The translations under genes were made by a program, and so were the position numbers. The notes beneath the pieces were generated by a model. The model was given only the letters and a program-made list of their open reading frames with translations, was not told the DNA's origin and did no database searches. DNA of 64,000 nt from assembly GCA_039819085.1 (NCBI GenBank), contig JBCBSQ010000007.1:70192-134191 (forward strand), given 5' to 3'. The DNA is from MED-G105 sp039819085. GTDB taxonomy: Bacteria > Pseudomonadota > Alphaproteobacteria > Caulobacterales > Parvularculaceae. Positions 42,507-51,893 of the stretch are shown here, one piece after another (within the stretch, counting starts at the first letter, position 1; every line of letters starts with the position of its first letter).

Positions 42507-44171
42507 TCATCTGTCCGTTCCCGCTTCGAGCATGTCGATGTCCGAGCGATCGCCCGTCAGCTCCCAGCGGATGAGCGAGACGGGGATCACGCCGGCGGCG
42601 TTCATGTCGCCGAAAAAGTCCGACACGGAATAGTCTTCACCGCGCTCCTCCAGCATCTGCCGCATCCGGTCGGCGAAAAGCTGCTCGATGAGGTGTTTGC
42701 CGGTGACGTAGCTCGTGCCGTAGCCGGGCTGGCGCAAATAGAGCTGCTGTTCAAATCCGAGAAGCTCAAGGTCCGGGCTCATCCAGCCGCGGGGGGTCCA
42801 TTTCACATGGAAATCCGAGGCGTCCTTCATGGTGAAGTCGTTCGCATGCGCATAAAGCGAGGCGAGGCCGCGCGCCGCGCGTTGGGCCTGCATGATCCAG
42901 ACGATCTCTCTCGCGCGAGGGTTATCGTCATAGAGGCCTGCGTGCATCATCATCTCCTCCATCGCCGTCGCCATGCCTTCGGCGCGGCTGTCGAAGATGT
43001 TGTAAAGGAGCGGGCCCTGACGAATGGGATTGTCCATCGGCTCTTCGGCCATGCGCGCAAGGTCCCACCAGTGGTAGAAGTGCGTATAGAGCGTCATTGG
43101 TTCGCGATGGGTCGCTTGCAGGAAAAAGTTACGCGCCGCCGGCGGCGCGTAGCTGCCCATCTGCGCTAGCAGCGCCGGCTTCAGGTAGTCCTTCATCGGA
43201 AGGATTTCCTGGGTCTCGATGAAGCGCATGTATTTGTCGACCGAGGCGCGCGCGAGCGCGTAATACTCTTGCTGCGACGCAACGGGTTCAAGCTCCGGCA
43301 GGGCGCGGTTTCGATGCTCCTCCAGCCGGAGGGAAGCGTGCGCGCGCCGTAGTTCGCGCTTTAGAAGCATCACCTCGTCCTCCCACGTCATAGGGACAAG
43401 ATGCACGTTCTGCAGCCGCCAGGTGTAGTTGTCTTTGCCGATGCCGGAGGGGCCCTTCTTGCTCGGCGCCTCCGCCTCAAGCCATTCGACGAATTCAAGC
43501 GTCGCGGCGCGCGCGTCCGACACAGCGGCCTTTAGATCTTCGCCGGCGCCCGCCACCTTCATCGACAAGGACGCGATCTTCTGCGCCTGCTGCTTCATGG
43601 TGTGCGTGCCGGAGATCCATAGATCGCGCGCGTCCCCGTCGAGGTTTTCCCGCGCTTGGGCCAGCAGTGGGCGGACGGTTTTCAGTTCCGACGTCAGCTT
43701 TTCGGCCGCCTCCGCGGAGAGCGGGAAGTCATATGTCCACAGTTCGATGAGAGCGTGGTTGGTCGGTCCTTCATGCGCGGGCGTATCGCTCTGATAGGTC
43801 CACGCCTGCTGATAGAAAGCGGGGTCGCGCGCCCAGGGCTTCAAGACCCGGATATTGAAGTCAAGGCCATTCATTTCCGCCCGGACGATATGGTAGTCAA
43901 CCTGCTTCGAGACCGGCCAGTCATCGATATCGAACGCGCCTAGGCGCTTTTGCAGCTTCTTCAGCTCTTTGCGCTGCTCATTGACGGCGTCGTCGGTGTA
44001 ATCGGGCACGCCGTCGCTGAGGCGCGGACTTTCCAGCGCCCGCCATTCCTTGAAGAGGGAAATGAGATCATCATGCGTCATCGGTTCGTCCGCATAGGCA
44101 TTGGCGGTCGCGCTGAGCGCCAAGGCGAGCGCAAGGACGTAAGCGCGCGGATTGCTTATGGTGAGTGTCAT
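42507..44171 (-). CDS. Exported DUF885 family protein
   Basis: A 554-residue protein of the DUF885 family, alpha-helical metalloproteins with a gluzincin-like fold. A signal peptide is clear from ATG 44171 (YVLALALALSATANAYA, cleavage near AYA-DEP). Late in the protein the segment MATAMEEMMMHAG and the further LYLRQPGYGTSYVTGKHLIEQLFADR (broken here) match the conserved family ends, although the classical HExxH is replaced by the MEEMMMH form. Members are thought to be secreted peptidases, without proof for most. AGGAG lies 13 bases before the start. The gene converges with the helicase gene. Confidence 0.85.
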   Translation of the reverse strand: MTLTISNPRAYVLALALALSATANAYADEPMTHDDLISLFKEWRALESPRLSDGVPDYTDDAVNEQRKELKKLQKRLGAFDIDDWPVSKQVDYHIVRAEMNGLDFNIRVLKPWARDPAFYQQAWTYQSDTPAHEGPTNHALIELWTYDFPLSAEAAEKLTSELKTVRPLLAQARENLDGDARDLWISGTHTMKQQAQKIASLSMKVAGAGEDLKAAVSDARAATLEFVEWLEAEAPSKKGPSGIGKDNYTWRLQNVHLVPMTWEDEVMLLKRELRRAHASLRLEEHRNRALPELEPVASQQEYYALARASVDKYMRFIETQEILPMKDYLKPALLAQMGSYAPPAARNFFLQATHREPMTLYTHFYHWWDLARMAEEPMDNPIRQGPLLYNIFDSRAEGMATAMEEMMMHAGLYDDNPRAREIVWIMQAQRAARGLASLYAHANDFTMKDASDFHVKWTPRGWMSPDLELLGFEQQLYLRQPGYGTSYVTGKHLIEQLFADRMRQMLEERGEDYSVSDFFGDMNAAGVIPVSLIRWELTGDRSDIDMLEAGTDR

Positions 44172-44326
44172 GACAGATTGCGAAGCTCCTCGATCGCCGC
44201 CGCCATACCGCAAGAACCGCCAGGCGGACTTGGAATTGTTCGCGTAAGTCGAAAGCGATGTCAGCTGTAAGGCGCAGTCCGCTCAGGTTCGCCTGGGCGC
44301 GGGCGGCGGTCAGCGGGCCGACATGA

Positions 44327-45661
44327 CTAAGCGGCTTTCGACCTCAGGCGCTGGCGGCCGCGCGCCGACGCGCGCCATGTGCGCTGATCTTCGCTTACGG
44401 CGGCGGTGGGCGTTGGCGCGTCTGACGGGATGCGCGCCGCCGCGGCGATGAGGGCGATTATCATCCAATAGCCATCCCACATTTCCATGGAGACTGAGGC
44501 CCCGCCGATGCAGAACGTCGCCAGCGACACCTGGGCGTAGTGGGCGAAACGTGCGTTCCAGGTGGCGTCCTCCGGCTTGCCGCCACGGCCTTTTCGGGAA
44601 GTCGCCATCGCTGTGAGGAGCGCCGAGACGATGACCGTCAGGAACAGGAACAGGCCGACGAAACCGGTGCCGCCGAGTATCTCGAAATAGATGCTGTGCG
44701 CGGCCGCCGCGATCCGCTTGTCGACGAGCTCCGGCGCGACCTGCTGGACAATATCGTCTTCGTAAGGAACGCGCAGGCCGGCGCCCGTCATCGGGTTCTG
44801 CTCGGCGAACTTCCAGTTAACCTTCCAGACGGTGATGCGCCCCATGAAGGATTCGTCTTCGCCGGCCGATGAGATCGTCGACATGCGTTCGGTCCATTTC
44901 GACGGCATGAAGGCGATGGCGGGAACCATCAGCGCCATAAGCCCGGCGAGGATCGCAACCTTGTGCCTGGAGTACAGCCAGAAGAAGCCGCCAAAGACGA
45001 TGATCGAGATGAAGGCGCCGCGCGAATGCGTGCCAAGAATAGCGATCAGGGTGAGGACGAAAAGCGCGGCAAGCGCGTGGCGCACTGGCGCGCGGGCGGA
45101 GCGCTCCCGCAAATATAGGATCAGCGGCAGGATCGTGGCCATCGCAATGCCGAGATGATTGTTGTCGGCGAGGACAGTGTCGTCGAGACCCTGAACCCGG
45201 TGCTGGCCGAGCGTCGCAAGCGTGAACAGACCGCCTTTGAAGCCGAAATAGCCGATCGAGATGACGAGCATCCAGAGGAGGGCGTGCATGCGCAGCCGGC
45301 TCGACGTCAGTTGGACGGCGATCATCGCGAAGACGAGCGTCTTGATAAAGCGGTCGTAATACGTTGCGGAGACATCGCCTGCGAGCGAAAACGCCTGGCT
45401 GACGGTGAGCCAGACCGCAAAAAGAAGGAGCGCGATGGAGACCCCGTCGACCCTCAACTTCCTTAACTCTCCGTTAATCACCATTGATCCCATCGTGGCC
45501 GCGGCGATCAGGAGATTGAGCGGTAAGCCGAAAACGCCGAACCCTAGCTGGTTCGGCGTCATCAGGGTGAACCAGGCCCATGTAATCACGCCGGCGAACG
45601 GGTAGCGCAAAGTGGCCGCAATGCTCGCCAGAACAACAATGAGAATAAGCAGATCGCGCAT
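44327..45661 (-). CDS. O-antigen-ligase-like protein, exosortase A-associated family
   Basis: A 444-residue membrane protein with 10-12 membrane segments and the Wzy/O-ligase core. It resembles the family annotated as putative O-glycosylation ligase of exosortase A systems: an N-terminal RDLLILIVVLASIAATLRYPF, the conserved TWAWFTLMTPNQLGFGVF, the arginine in GTHSRGAFISI (typical of the O-ligase motif) and the late periplasmic loop with AHSIYFEILG. These enzymes join sugars or polymers to lipid or protein acceptors at the periplasmic face. No exosortase, PEP-CTERM protein or polymer biosynthesis gene lies next to it. A poorly conserved Arg-rich tail ends the protein. Confidence 0.85.
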   Translation of the reverse strand: MRDLLILIVVLASIAATLRYPFAGVITWAWFTLMTPNQLGFGVFGLPLNLLIAAATMGSMVINGELRKLRVDGVSIALLLFAVWLTVSQAFSLAGDVSATYYDRFIKTLVFAMIAVQLTSSRLRMHALLWMLVISIGYFGFKGGLFTLATLGQHRVQGLDDTVLADNNHLGIAMATILPLILYLRERSARAPVRHALAALFVLTLIAILGTHSRGAFISIIVFGGFFWLYSRHKVAILAGLMALMVPAIAFMPSKWTERMSTISSAGEDESFMGRITVWKVNWKFAEQNPMTGAGLRVPYEDDIVQQVAPELVDKRIAAAAHSIYFEILGGTGFVGLFLFLTVIVSALLTAMATSRKGRGGKPEDATWNARFAHYAQVSLATFCIGGASVSMEMWDGYWMIIALIAAAARIPSDAPTPTAAVSEDQRTWRASARGRQRLRSKAA

Positions 45662-45888
45662 GGGACGGTTTCGTTTCTGACGTCTCGTCTCGCCGCCACA
45701 GGAGCGTAGCGTCCCTCGATCCTATCGCTTTGCGGGTTCAGGTTAAGTATACGGCCGCGGCGAGCGCGTCGCCGAAACGGCTTGATGGTGGGCGGGGCAA
45801 TAGGGCGGGCAAGGGCCCGACGTGTCAGCGCGCCTTGTTTGTTGGGATTGGCGAGGGATTCAGGGCGCCTTAGGGTGAGGCTCGAGGT

Positions 45889-46671
45889 ATGATGGACGGG
45901 CGTATTATCATGGGGCGAATGACGGCGGGGGCGCCGGTCATCGGCGCGGGACGCGCGGCGCGCGCAATGGCGGCGATCGCGGCGCTTGCGTTGGCGTCAG
46001 GTTGCGACAGACAGGCGCGCGAAGTTGGCGCTGAGCCGCTGCCGCAGCCGCCCTATGGCGAGGAGGAGGATGCGGATTTCGATCTCTGGCTCGATAAGCT
46101 GGAGGTGTCGAGCCGTGAACTCTACGCCTCGCGAGAAGCTGTGCTCGCCGCCCTCAAGCTCGACGCCGGCGCGCGGGTTGCGGATATCGGCGCGGGAACG
46201 GGGATCTACTCGCTTCTGATGTCCTCAGTGATTGGCGACGACGGCGTTGTCTATGCGGTGGACATCGAGCCGCGGTTCCTGACCATCGTCGTGCAAAGGG
46301 TTGCGGATCTTGACCTTGAGAACGTCGTCGCAATCCTGAGCCGGGAAGACGACGTCACGTTGCCGCCGCAGTCCGTCGACGTCGCCTTCATTGCCGACAC
46401 CTATCATTATTTCGCGGACCCTGAGGCCCTGATGCTCAGTGTACGTCAGGCATTGACGCCGGGCGGCCGCTTGTATCTGGTGGACTATGAGTTTGACGCC
46501 AGAGCCGCGGGCGATCCGTCCCGAGACCATATTCGCTTTGGCAAGGATCAGTTGATCGACGAGATCGTTGGCTTCGGCTTTGAGTTTCGACGAGAGCCCG
46601 AGGTCGAGGGCCTCAGTGAGTTTTTCCTGCTTGAGTTTGAATTGCCCGCCGAGGAGGAGGTGACGGGGTAG
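45889..46671 (+). CDS. SAM-dependent methyltransferase with lipoprotein signal
   Basis: A 260-residue protein whose body is a class I SAM methyltransferase: ARVADIGAGTGIYSLLM (motif I), VYAVDIEPRFL (motif II), VDVAFIADTYHYF (motif IV) and PGGRLYLVDYEFD (motif VI). The first ~39 residues look like a bacterial lipoprotein signal: basic n-region, hydrophobic AAIAALALASGC, with a lipobox ALASGC ending at Cys39. Two or three ATGs (45889, 45892, 45919) could open the frame; GAGG fits 45892 best. If the signal works, the enzyme sits outside the cytoplasm, which is odd because SAM is made inside. Relatives in a COG4798-like group also carry signal peptides. The methyl acceptor is unknown. Confidence 0.82.
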   Translation: MMDGRIIMGRMTAGAPVIGAGRAARAMAAIAALALASGCDRQAREVGAEPLPQPPYGEEEDADFDLWLDKLEVSSRELYASREAVLAALKLDAGARVADIGAGTGIYSLLMSSVIGDDGVVYAVDIEPRFLTIVVQRVADLDLENVVAILSREDDVTLPPQSVDVAFIADTYHYFADPEALMLSVRQALTPGGRLYLVDYEFDARAAGDPSRDHIRFGKDQLIDEIVGFGFEFRREPEVEGLSEFFLLEFELPAEEEVTG

Positions 46672-46738
46672 CCGCCAGGCCGGCCGTATAAGCAGGGCGC
46701 AATCGCCCCTGATCCCACATTAGGCTTACGGACGCGAC

Positions 46739-46753
46739 ACCCAATTCAGGAAT

Positions 46754-46758
<5 letters not shown>
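46739..46758. repeat. Perfect inverted repeat at the 3' end of tRNA-fMet
   Basis: ACCCAATTC (46739-46747) and GAATTGGGT (46750-46758) form a perfect 9-bp stem with a 2-base loop on either strand. It overlaps the last bases of the initiator tRNA gene, including its CCA. A T-run does not follow on the minus strand, so it is not a classical terminator. Confidence 0.7.
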
Positions 46759-46830
<72 letters not shown>

Positions 46831-47049
46831 CCGTCCGTGACTTGCGCCGCCGTCTAGAGGCCGCGCGTCGAAGACCGCGGATATAACTGCGTGACATCGC
46901 GCATGCAACCCTAACTCGCTGAACCCGGTAAGAAAATGTGGTCCGCTGGATCGCAGGGCCTGACACGTCCTCGGCGTAGCCTTTCCACCTCAATGCGACG
47001 ACCCCGCGCTTGAGGGGAGACGCCCATACTCCGATCGTTGAAAGGCCCC

Positions 47050-47991
<942 letters not shown>

Positions 47992-48132
47992 TTGATGGCC
48001 CTCCTTATCACTCGCCCGCCATATGGCCCTAGCCGCGCATGGCGGCAAGCGCGGGCGGCGAGGCGATCACGCCCAATTGACGCGCCGCCCCGCTGGAACG
48101 GCCCTGTGTCGGCGCATTGGTCGCCAAGGCGA

Positions 48133-48405
48133 TCAGGCGTCCGCTGAAAACCCCTCAACGAAGTCGATGACCTTCTGCGTCGGCATCTCGCACGGCTTCA
48201 ACTGGGGCGGTTTGCCGTCAAGAAGGTAGAGATTGAAGCTTACATGATCGCCGCCGCCCAGTTCTTCCGCGAACAGCTTGCGCCGATGTCCATCAGCCGA
48301 GATCTCGACGGTCACGCCATATGTCCGACCCCGATATCGGCCCTTCGTGTAACCATTCGGCATGCTCAGGAATTTCTCGAGAAAACGCCGCACCGCGCCT
48401 CCCAT
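48133..48405 (-). CDS. Small conserved protein of unknown function
   Basis: A 90-residue protein. From its internal Met15 the sequence reads PNGYTKGRYRGRTYGVTVEI, then FAEELGGGDHVSFNLYLLDG and KPCEMPTQKVIDFVEGF. I recall this pattern from many alphaproteobacterial genomes as an unnamed family; no function is known to me. ATG 48405 or the ATG at 48363 could be the start; the shorter form matches the conserved part. It follows the FkbM methyltransferase gene by 27 bp and is likely co-transcribed with it. Confidence 0.72.
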   Translation of the reverse strand: MGGAVRRFLEKFLSMPNGYTKGRYRGRTYGVTVEISADGHRRKLFAEELGGGDHVSFNLYLLDGKPPQLKPCEMPTQKVIDFVEGFSADA

Positions 48406-48432
48406 TCGCCAAACGAATCGAACGACCGGCCT

Positions 48433-49251
48433 TCAGCGCACGCCATATGTCATCCACCGTGTGCCGATCTTTTCCTCTACGACCCGGAAGCCCTTTGCCT
48501 TCAGGCGTTCGGCGCAAGGCTCATGGGTGCGCTCGCCTTTGCGTTCCGCTCCCGTATCAAGCGCGATCACGGCGACGTCGGCCGCGCGTTCGTTGAGGCC
48601 ATCCAGAACCTCCGGCTCAGCTCCTTCCGCATCGCATTTGATAAGGTCCACCTTCTCGATCGCGTGGGTCTCCATGAAGGAGTCGAGCGTCTGGGCGCGG
48701 ACGGAAATCTGCCTCTGACTTTCAACGAATACGGACGAATCAGCGCGGTCCGGCGCAAGGCCGAAATTGATCTCGCCGTTCTCTTTCCATATCGCGACAT
48801 CATGGATGGAAACGCCGTCAAGGCTTTCAACATTGCGTTCAAGACAGCTGCGCGCGATCGGGTCGGGCTCGCAGCAATAGACGCGCGCCCCCGATCGCGC
48901 CGTCACATGAGCGAACTCGCCCGCATTGGCGCCGATGTCGATCACGACGGACTGCTCATCGAGCGTCGCGTGCGCGCCAACACCATATTCGCGCGCGAGG
49001 CGGTCGAGCCGCGCTGTCCAGCCCTTGCGGTATAGCTTCCACCGCAAGGGCGAGGGCGCATAGATCCGTTGACCGTCCACATGAATGATCGTCCGACCGT
49101 CGCCTTCGCAAAGCCGGACGCGCCGTTCGCCCGCAATCCGCAGAGCCGCAAGCGCGTCCTGGCGAAGGAGTTTCCAGCGAACGGCGAATGGCAGGTCCAT
49201 GCTAAACGGGTCCGACTGCGAACGGTTGGATCGGGCGCCTGATCGGCGCAT
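48433..49251 (-). CDS. FkbM family methyltransferase
   Basis: A 272-residue FkbM-type SAM methyltransferase. The core runs from VVIDIGANAGEFAHVTA (motif I) through VYCCEPDP (motif II), CLERNVESL, to the FkbM-typical VDLIKCDAEGAEPEVL. FkbM enzymes methylate sugars and other small molecules, often in surface polysaccharide clusters, but no such cluster is adjacent. The first ~50 residues vary; the start may be ATG 49251 or 49200, neither with a strong ribosome site. It is the first gene of a probable two-gene unit with the small protein downstream. Confidence 0.88.
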   Translation of the reverse strand: MRRSGARSNRSQSDPFSMDLPFAVRWKLLRQDALAALRIAGERRVRLCEGDGRTIIHVDGQRIYAPSPLRWKLYRKGWTARLDRLAREYGVGAHATLDEQSVVIDIGANAGEFAHVTARSGARVYCCEPDPIARSCLERNVESLDGVSIHDVAIWKENGEINFGLAPDRADSSVFVESQRQISVRAQTLDSFMETHAIEKVDLIKCDAEGAEPEVLDGLNERAADVAVIALDTGAERKGERTHEPCAERLKAKGFRVVEEKIGTRWMTYGVR

Positions 49252-49434
49252 TTGCGCGTCCCGACTGAGACGGACACAGGCTCATACGCAATCGTTCACC
49301 CAAACGAAACCCTGCGGTTGGCGTGGCGATCCGCGGGCTCTTTTTGACGGGGTTGTGTTGACCGACGTCTTCGTCTGATCTTCGGGGCGGCGATCCGACA
49401 TGACGCCGGAACGGGACGCCGTCTGGAGAGGGCT

Positions 49435-49743
49435 ATGACGCGGAAAAGCAATCGAAGCGGCGGCGCGTCCGCATTTTCAATGCCCGTCGTCCTTGCGATC
49501 TGCATCGCTGTCGACGTGTTGGATTTCACCCTCGGCCGCGTTTTCGGCCTTGGGCTCATCGCGGACATTCTACAAACGATTGTCGCTTACTGGCTGTTCG
49601 GGCCGGTCGGCCTCATCGCCCTGTGGGAGCTGATTGATCCGACCGATCAGTTCGACGGATTTGTCCCGACGCTGACAATTCTTGCGCTCACCCGAATGCG
49701 AAGCAAAGCCGATCGTCGAAACCGACCGCGCTACGTGTCGTAA
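49435..49743 (+). CDS. Small membrane protein
   Basis: A 102-residue protein with two hydrophobic segments (about residues 15-42 and 45-70) followed by a polar stretch. It contains LQTIVAYWLFGPVGLIALWELIDPTDQFDG, given here in part as YWLFGPVGLIALWELI, and a basic tail. I do not recognise the family. GGAGAG lies at the right distance before ATG 49435, which supports it as a real gene. It converges with the glycine-zipper lipoprotein gene. Confidence 0.7.
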   Translation: MTRKSNRSGGASAFSMPVVLAICIAVDVLDFTLGRVFGLGLIADILQTIVAYWLFGPVGLIALWELIDPTDQFDGFVPTLTILALTRMRSKADRRNRPRYVS

Positions 49744-49818
49744 AGCCGCGCGGTCGGGGTTCTTCTTGAAGGAATGCGCGCCAGGTTCTCTGGCGCGCCT
49801 TCAAGTTTAGCCGCCAGC

Positions 49819-50202
49819 TTAGCGCCGGCCGCGGCCGCGACCGTAGCTGCGGAACTCGCCGTTCTCCCAGTACGTGTCGCCCGTTTGTGGGTCGATATAG
49901 TAGTAGCGGCCGACATAGTCGTCATAGCGCCGCTGGCCGCCGTCGCGGGCCCGGCCGAAGCAGTCGCGCGCCTGCTGGCATCCGATCGCCGCGCCGCCAA
50001 GCGCGCCAAGGGCCGCGCCCGCCGCCGCGCCGGCGCCCGGGCGTCCGGAGATCACCTGACCGGCGATCGCGCCGACCGCGGCGCCCGCCGCCGCGCCGCC
50101 AAGCGCGCCGCGCTCAGCGGTGCCGGACGCCGTACACCCCGCCGCAGCGAAGGCAAGCGCGCCGGCGGCGGCCAAGGATTTCACCGAAATCGTTCCCGTC
50201 AT
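49819..50202 (-). CDS. Glycine-zipper lipoprotein (outer-membrane lipoprotein family)
   Basis: A 127-residue lipoprotein. The signal peptide ends in a lipobox FAAAGC (Cys22). Residues ~30-70 consist of two Gly/Ala-rich zipper segments (ALGGAAAGAAVGAIAG and AGAAAGAALGALGGAAIG), as in the glycine-zipper 2TM family. The rest is polar and holds YYYIDPQTGDTYWENGEF and a basic Arg/Gly tail. ATG 50202 is preceded by GGAGAG. Such proteins are small outer-membrane or periplasmic proteins, often stress-induced; nothing more can be said. Confidence 0.85.
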   Translation of the reverse strand: MTGTISVKSLAAAGALAFAAAGCTASGTAERGALGGAAAGAAVGAIAGQVISGRPGAGAAAGAALGALGGAAIGCQQARDCFGRARDGGQRRYDDYVGRYYYIDPQTGDTYWENGEFRSYGRGRGRR

Positions 50203-50713
50203 TCTCACTCTCCAGTTAACGTCCCTTCTCAGGACTTCGCTCAAAGACGTAGGGCGGCCCGAATGGCTGTCGCCACGTCGCCATCGCGTCACCGACGGCT
50301 GGGGAGCCCATTTTATTCCAACTCGCGTCTCAAACTCGGACGCCACACTTTTACGGTCGTCTTCACGGTCGTCCGCCTCGGCTGGGCGTCCATGCGTTCT
50401 TTCGCGCGCCGCATTTATACACTTCATTCGCCCGTTTCATTCGCCCGTTTCATTCGAAAGACATCCGGTCTTATCAGGGCGCTTCGGCCCGGATAATGAC
50501 ACTTTCCTAGGCGGTTCGCGCACGATCAGTAGTCGCCTTTTTTCGCGACGAGATTATGGCGAAACCGGTTCGATTAGCAGTCCAATGGCGCCATTGGCCG
50601 TCGCAATCGGCAAACCTTATCATTAAATCGGAGTGCGGGGGCGTCCAGCGGCAGAATACGCTGGTGGCCTCGAGCGAAAGTAGGCCCTGACGGCCTGATT
50701 GGAGGAATTGCAC
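50203..50713. promoter_or_regulatory. 511-bp divergent intergenic region with a 13-bp tandem repeat
   Basis: No convincing gene lies here. A 13-bp unit TTCATTCGCCCGT occurs 2.6 times in tandem at 50423-50456. On the minus strand, a TATAAA hexamer (about 50419-50414) follows just after it and could be a -10 element for the lipoprotein gene some 210 bases downstream. The opposite half leads to the CurA-type reductase gene and shows no obvious promoter. Confidence 0.4.
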
Positions 50714-51760
50714 ATGACGGATGCAACCGGCGTCGACGCGAAGGCGATTTTCCTGACCTCTTACCCTCAGGGCGCGCCCGAGGCGGGGCACTTCGCGCTG
50801 CGCGATATCGATCGCCCAACGCCGGGGGAGGGAGAACTCCTGCTACGGACGGTCTGGATGTCGGTGGACCCCTATATGCGCGGTCGCATGCGGCCGGACG
50901 TGAAGAGCTACATCCCGCCCTTCTCGCTCGACGCGCCGCTCGACGGCGGGGCGGTCAGCGAGGTGGTGGCCTCTAATAGCCCAGACTTCGCGCCCGGCGA
51001 CTATGTGGTCGGGTTCGCTGGCGGCTGGAAAACGCTGCATGCAGCGCCCGCGGAGGCGATGACGAAAGTCGATCCTGCGGTTGCGCCGCTGTCCGCTTAT
51101 CTTGGCGTCCTTGGCATGCCCGGAATGACGGCGTGGGCGGGCCTTACGCAAATCCTTGACCCAAAAGAAGGCGAGACGCTGTTTGTGTCCGGCGCGGCCG
51201 GCGCCGTTGGATCGCTTGTCTGTCAGCTTGGCAAGCGGCGGGGGTTGCGCGTCGTCGGGTCGGCCGGGTCGGCCGAAAAGTGCGCTTGGCTGGAGGCCGA
51301 AGGCGGCTGCGACGTCGCTATCAACTATAAAGAGCATCCGGGGCCTGGCGCGCTCACGAAAGCGCTCGCGGCGGCCGCGCCGAAAGGCGTCGATTGCTAC
51401 TTCGAGAATGTCGGCGGCGATCATCTCGAAGCCGCCCTCAACGTCATCAATCCCGGTGGACGAATGGCGTTGTGCGGCATGATCTCCGTTTACAACGCAA
51501 CCGAGCCGCCGGCGGGCCCGCCGAACCTCGTCAACATGATCGGGCGCGGGGTGATGGCGAAGGGCTTCATCGTTTCGAACTATCTCCACCTGACGCCGCA
51601 ATTCATTGCCGAGGTCGCTCCCGCCCTCGCCGCAGGCGAAGTCAAGTTCCGCGAAAGCGTCTATGACGGCCTTGAGGCGGCGCCGGAGGCGTTCGCGGGC
51701 CTCTTCAAGGGTGAGAATTTCGGCAAAGCGGTTGTGAGGGTTGGGCCGGACAGGCTCTAG
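50714..51760 (+). CDS. NADP-dependent oxidoreductase, CurA / leukotriene B4 dehydrogenase-like
   Basis: A 348-residue medium-chain reductase of the zinc-free PTGR/CurA branch. Visible family parts are MSVDPYMRGRM near residue 50, the nucleotide-binding LFVSGAAGAVGSLVCQLGK, the arginine-linked ATEPPAGP near residue 260, and the closing GENFGKAVVRVG. These enzymes reduce alpha,beta-double bonds in ketones and aldehydes with NADPH; the physiological substrate is not known. A strong TTGGAGGAATTG ribosome site precedes ATG 50714. Monocistronic in appearance. Confidence 0.92.
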   Translation: MTDATGVDAKAIFLTSYPQGAPEAGHFALRDIDRPTPGEGELLLRTVWMSVDPYMRGRMRPDVKSYIPPFSLDAPLDGGAVSEVVASNSPDFAPGDYVVGFAGGWKTLHAAPAEAMTKVDPAVAPLSAYLGVLGMPGMTAWAGLTQILDPKEGETLFVSGAAGAVGSLVCQLGKRRGLRVVGSAGSAEKCAWLEAEGGCDVAINYKEHPGPGALTKALAAAAPKGVDCYFENVGGDHLEAALNVINPGGRMALCGMISVYNATEPPAGPPNLVNMIGRGVMAKGFIVSNYLHLTPQFIAEVAPALAAGEVKFRESVYDGLEAAPEAFAGLFKGENFGKAVVRVGPDRL

Positions 51761-51893
51761 CCCCGGATTGCGCGCTCGTCTGCTGAGGCGGGCGCCGATA
51801 CCGAAGCTTAACCACGCGCGAGGCATCTTCAGGACAGGGTGAATTGACGGCGGCTGCGCCGATCGCCAGCCCTGATGAGGGTCCTTGCGCGCC

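Noticed and set aside
50507..50791. A minus-strand frame of 94 codons in front of the CurA-type gene
   Set aside because: It overlaps the start of a well-supported gene and lacks a ribosome site.
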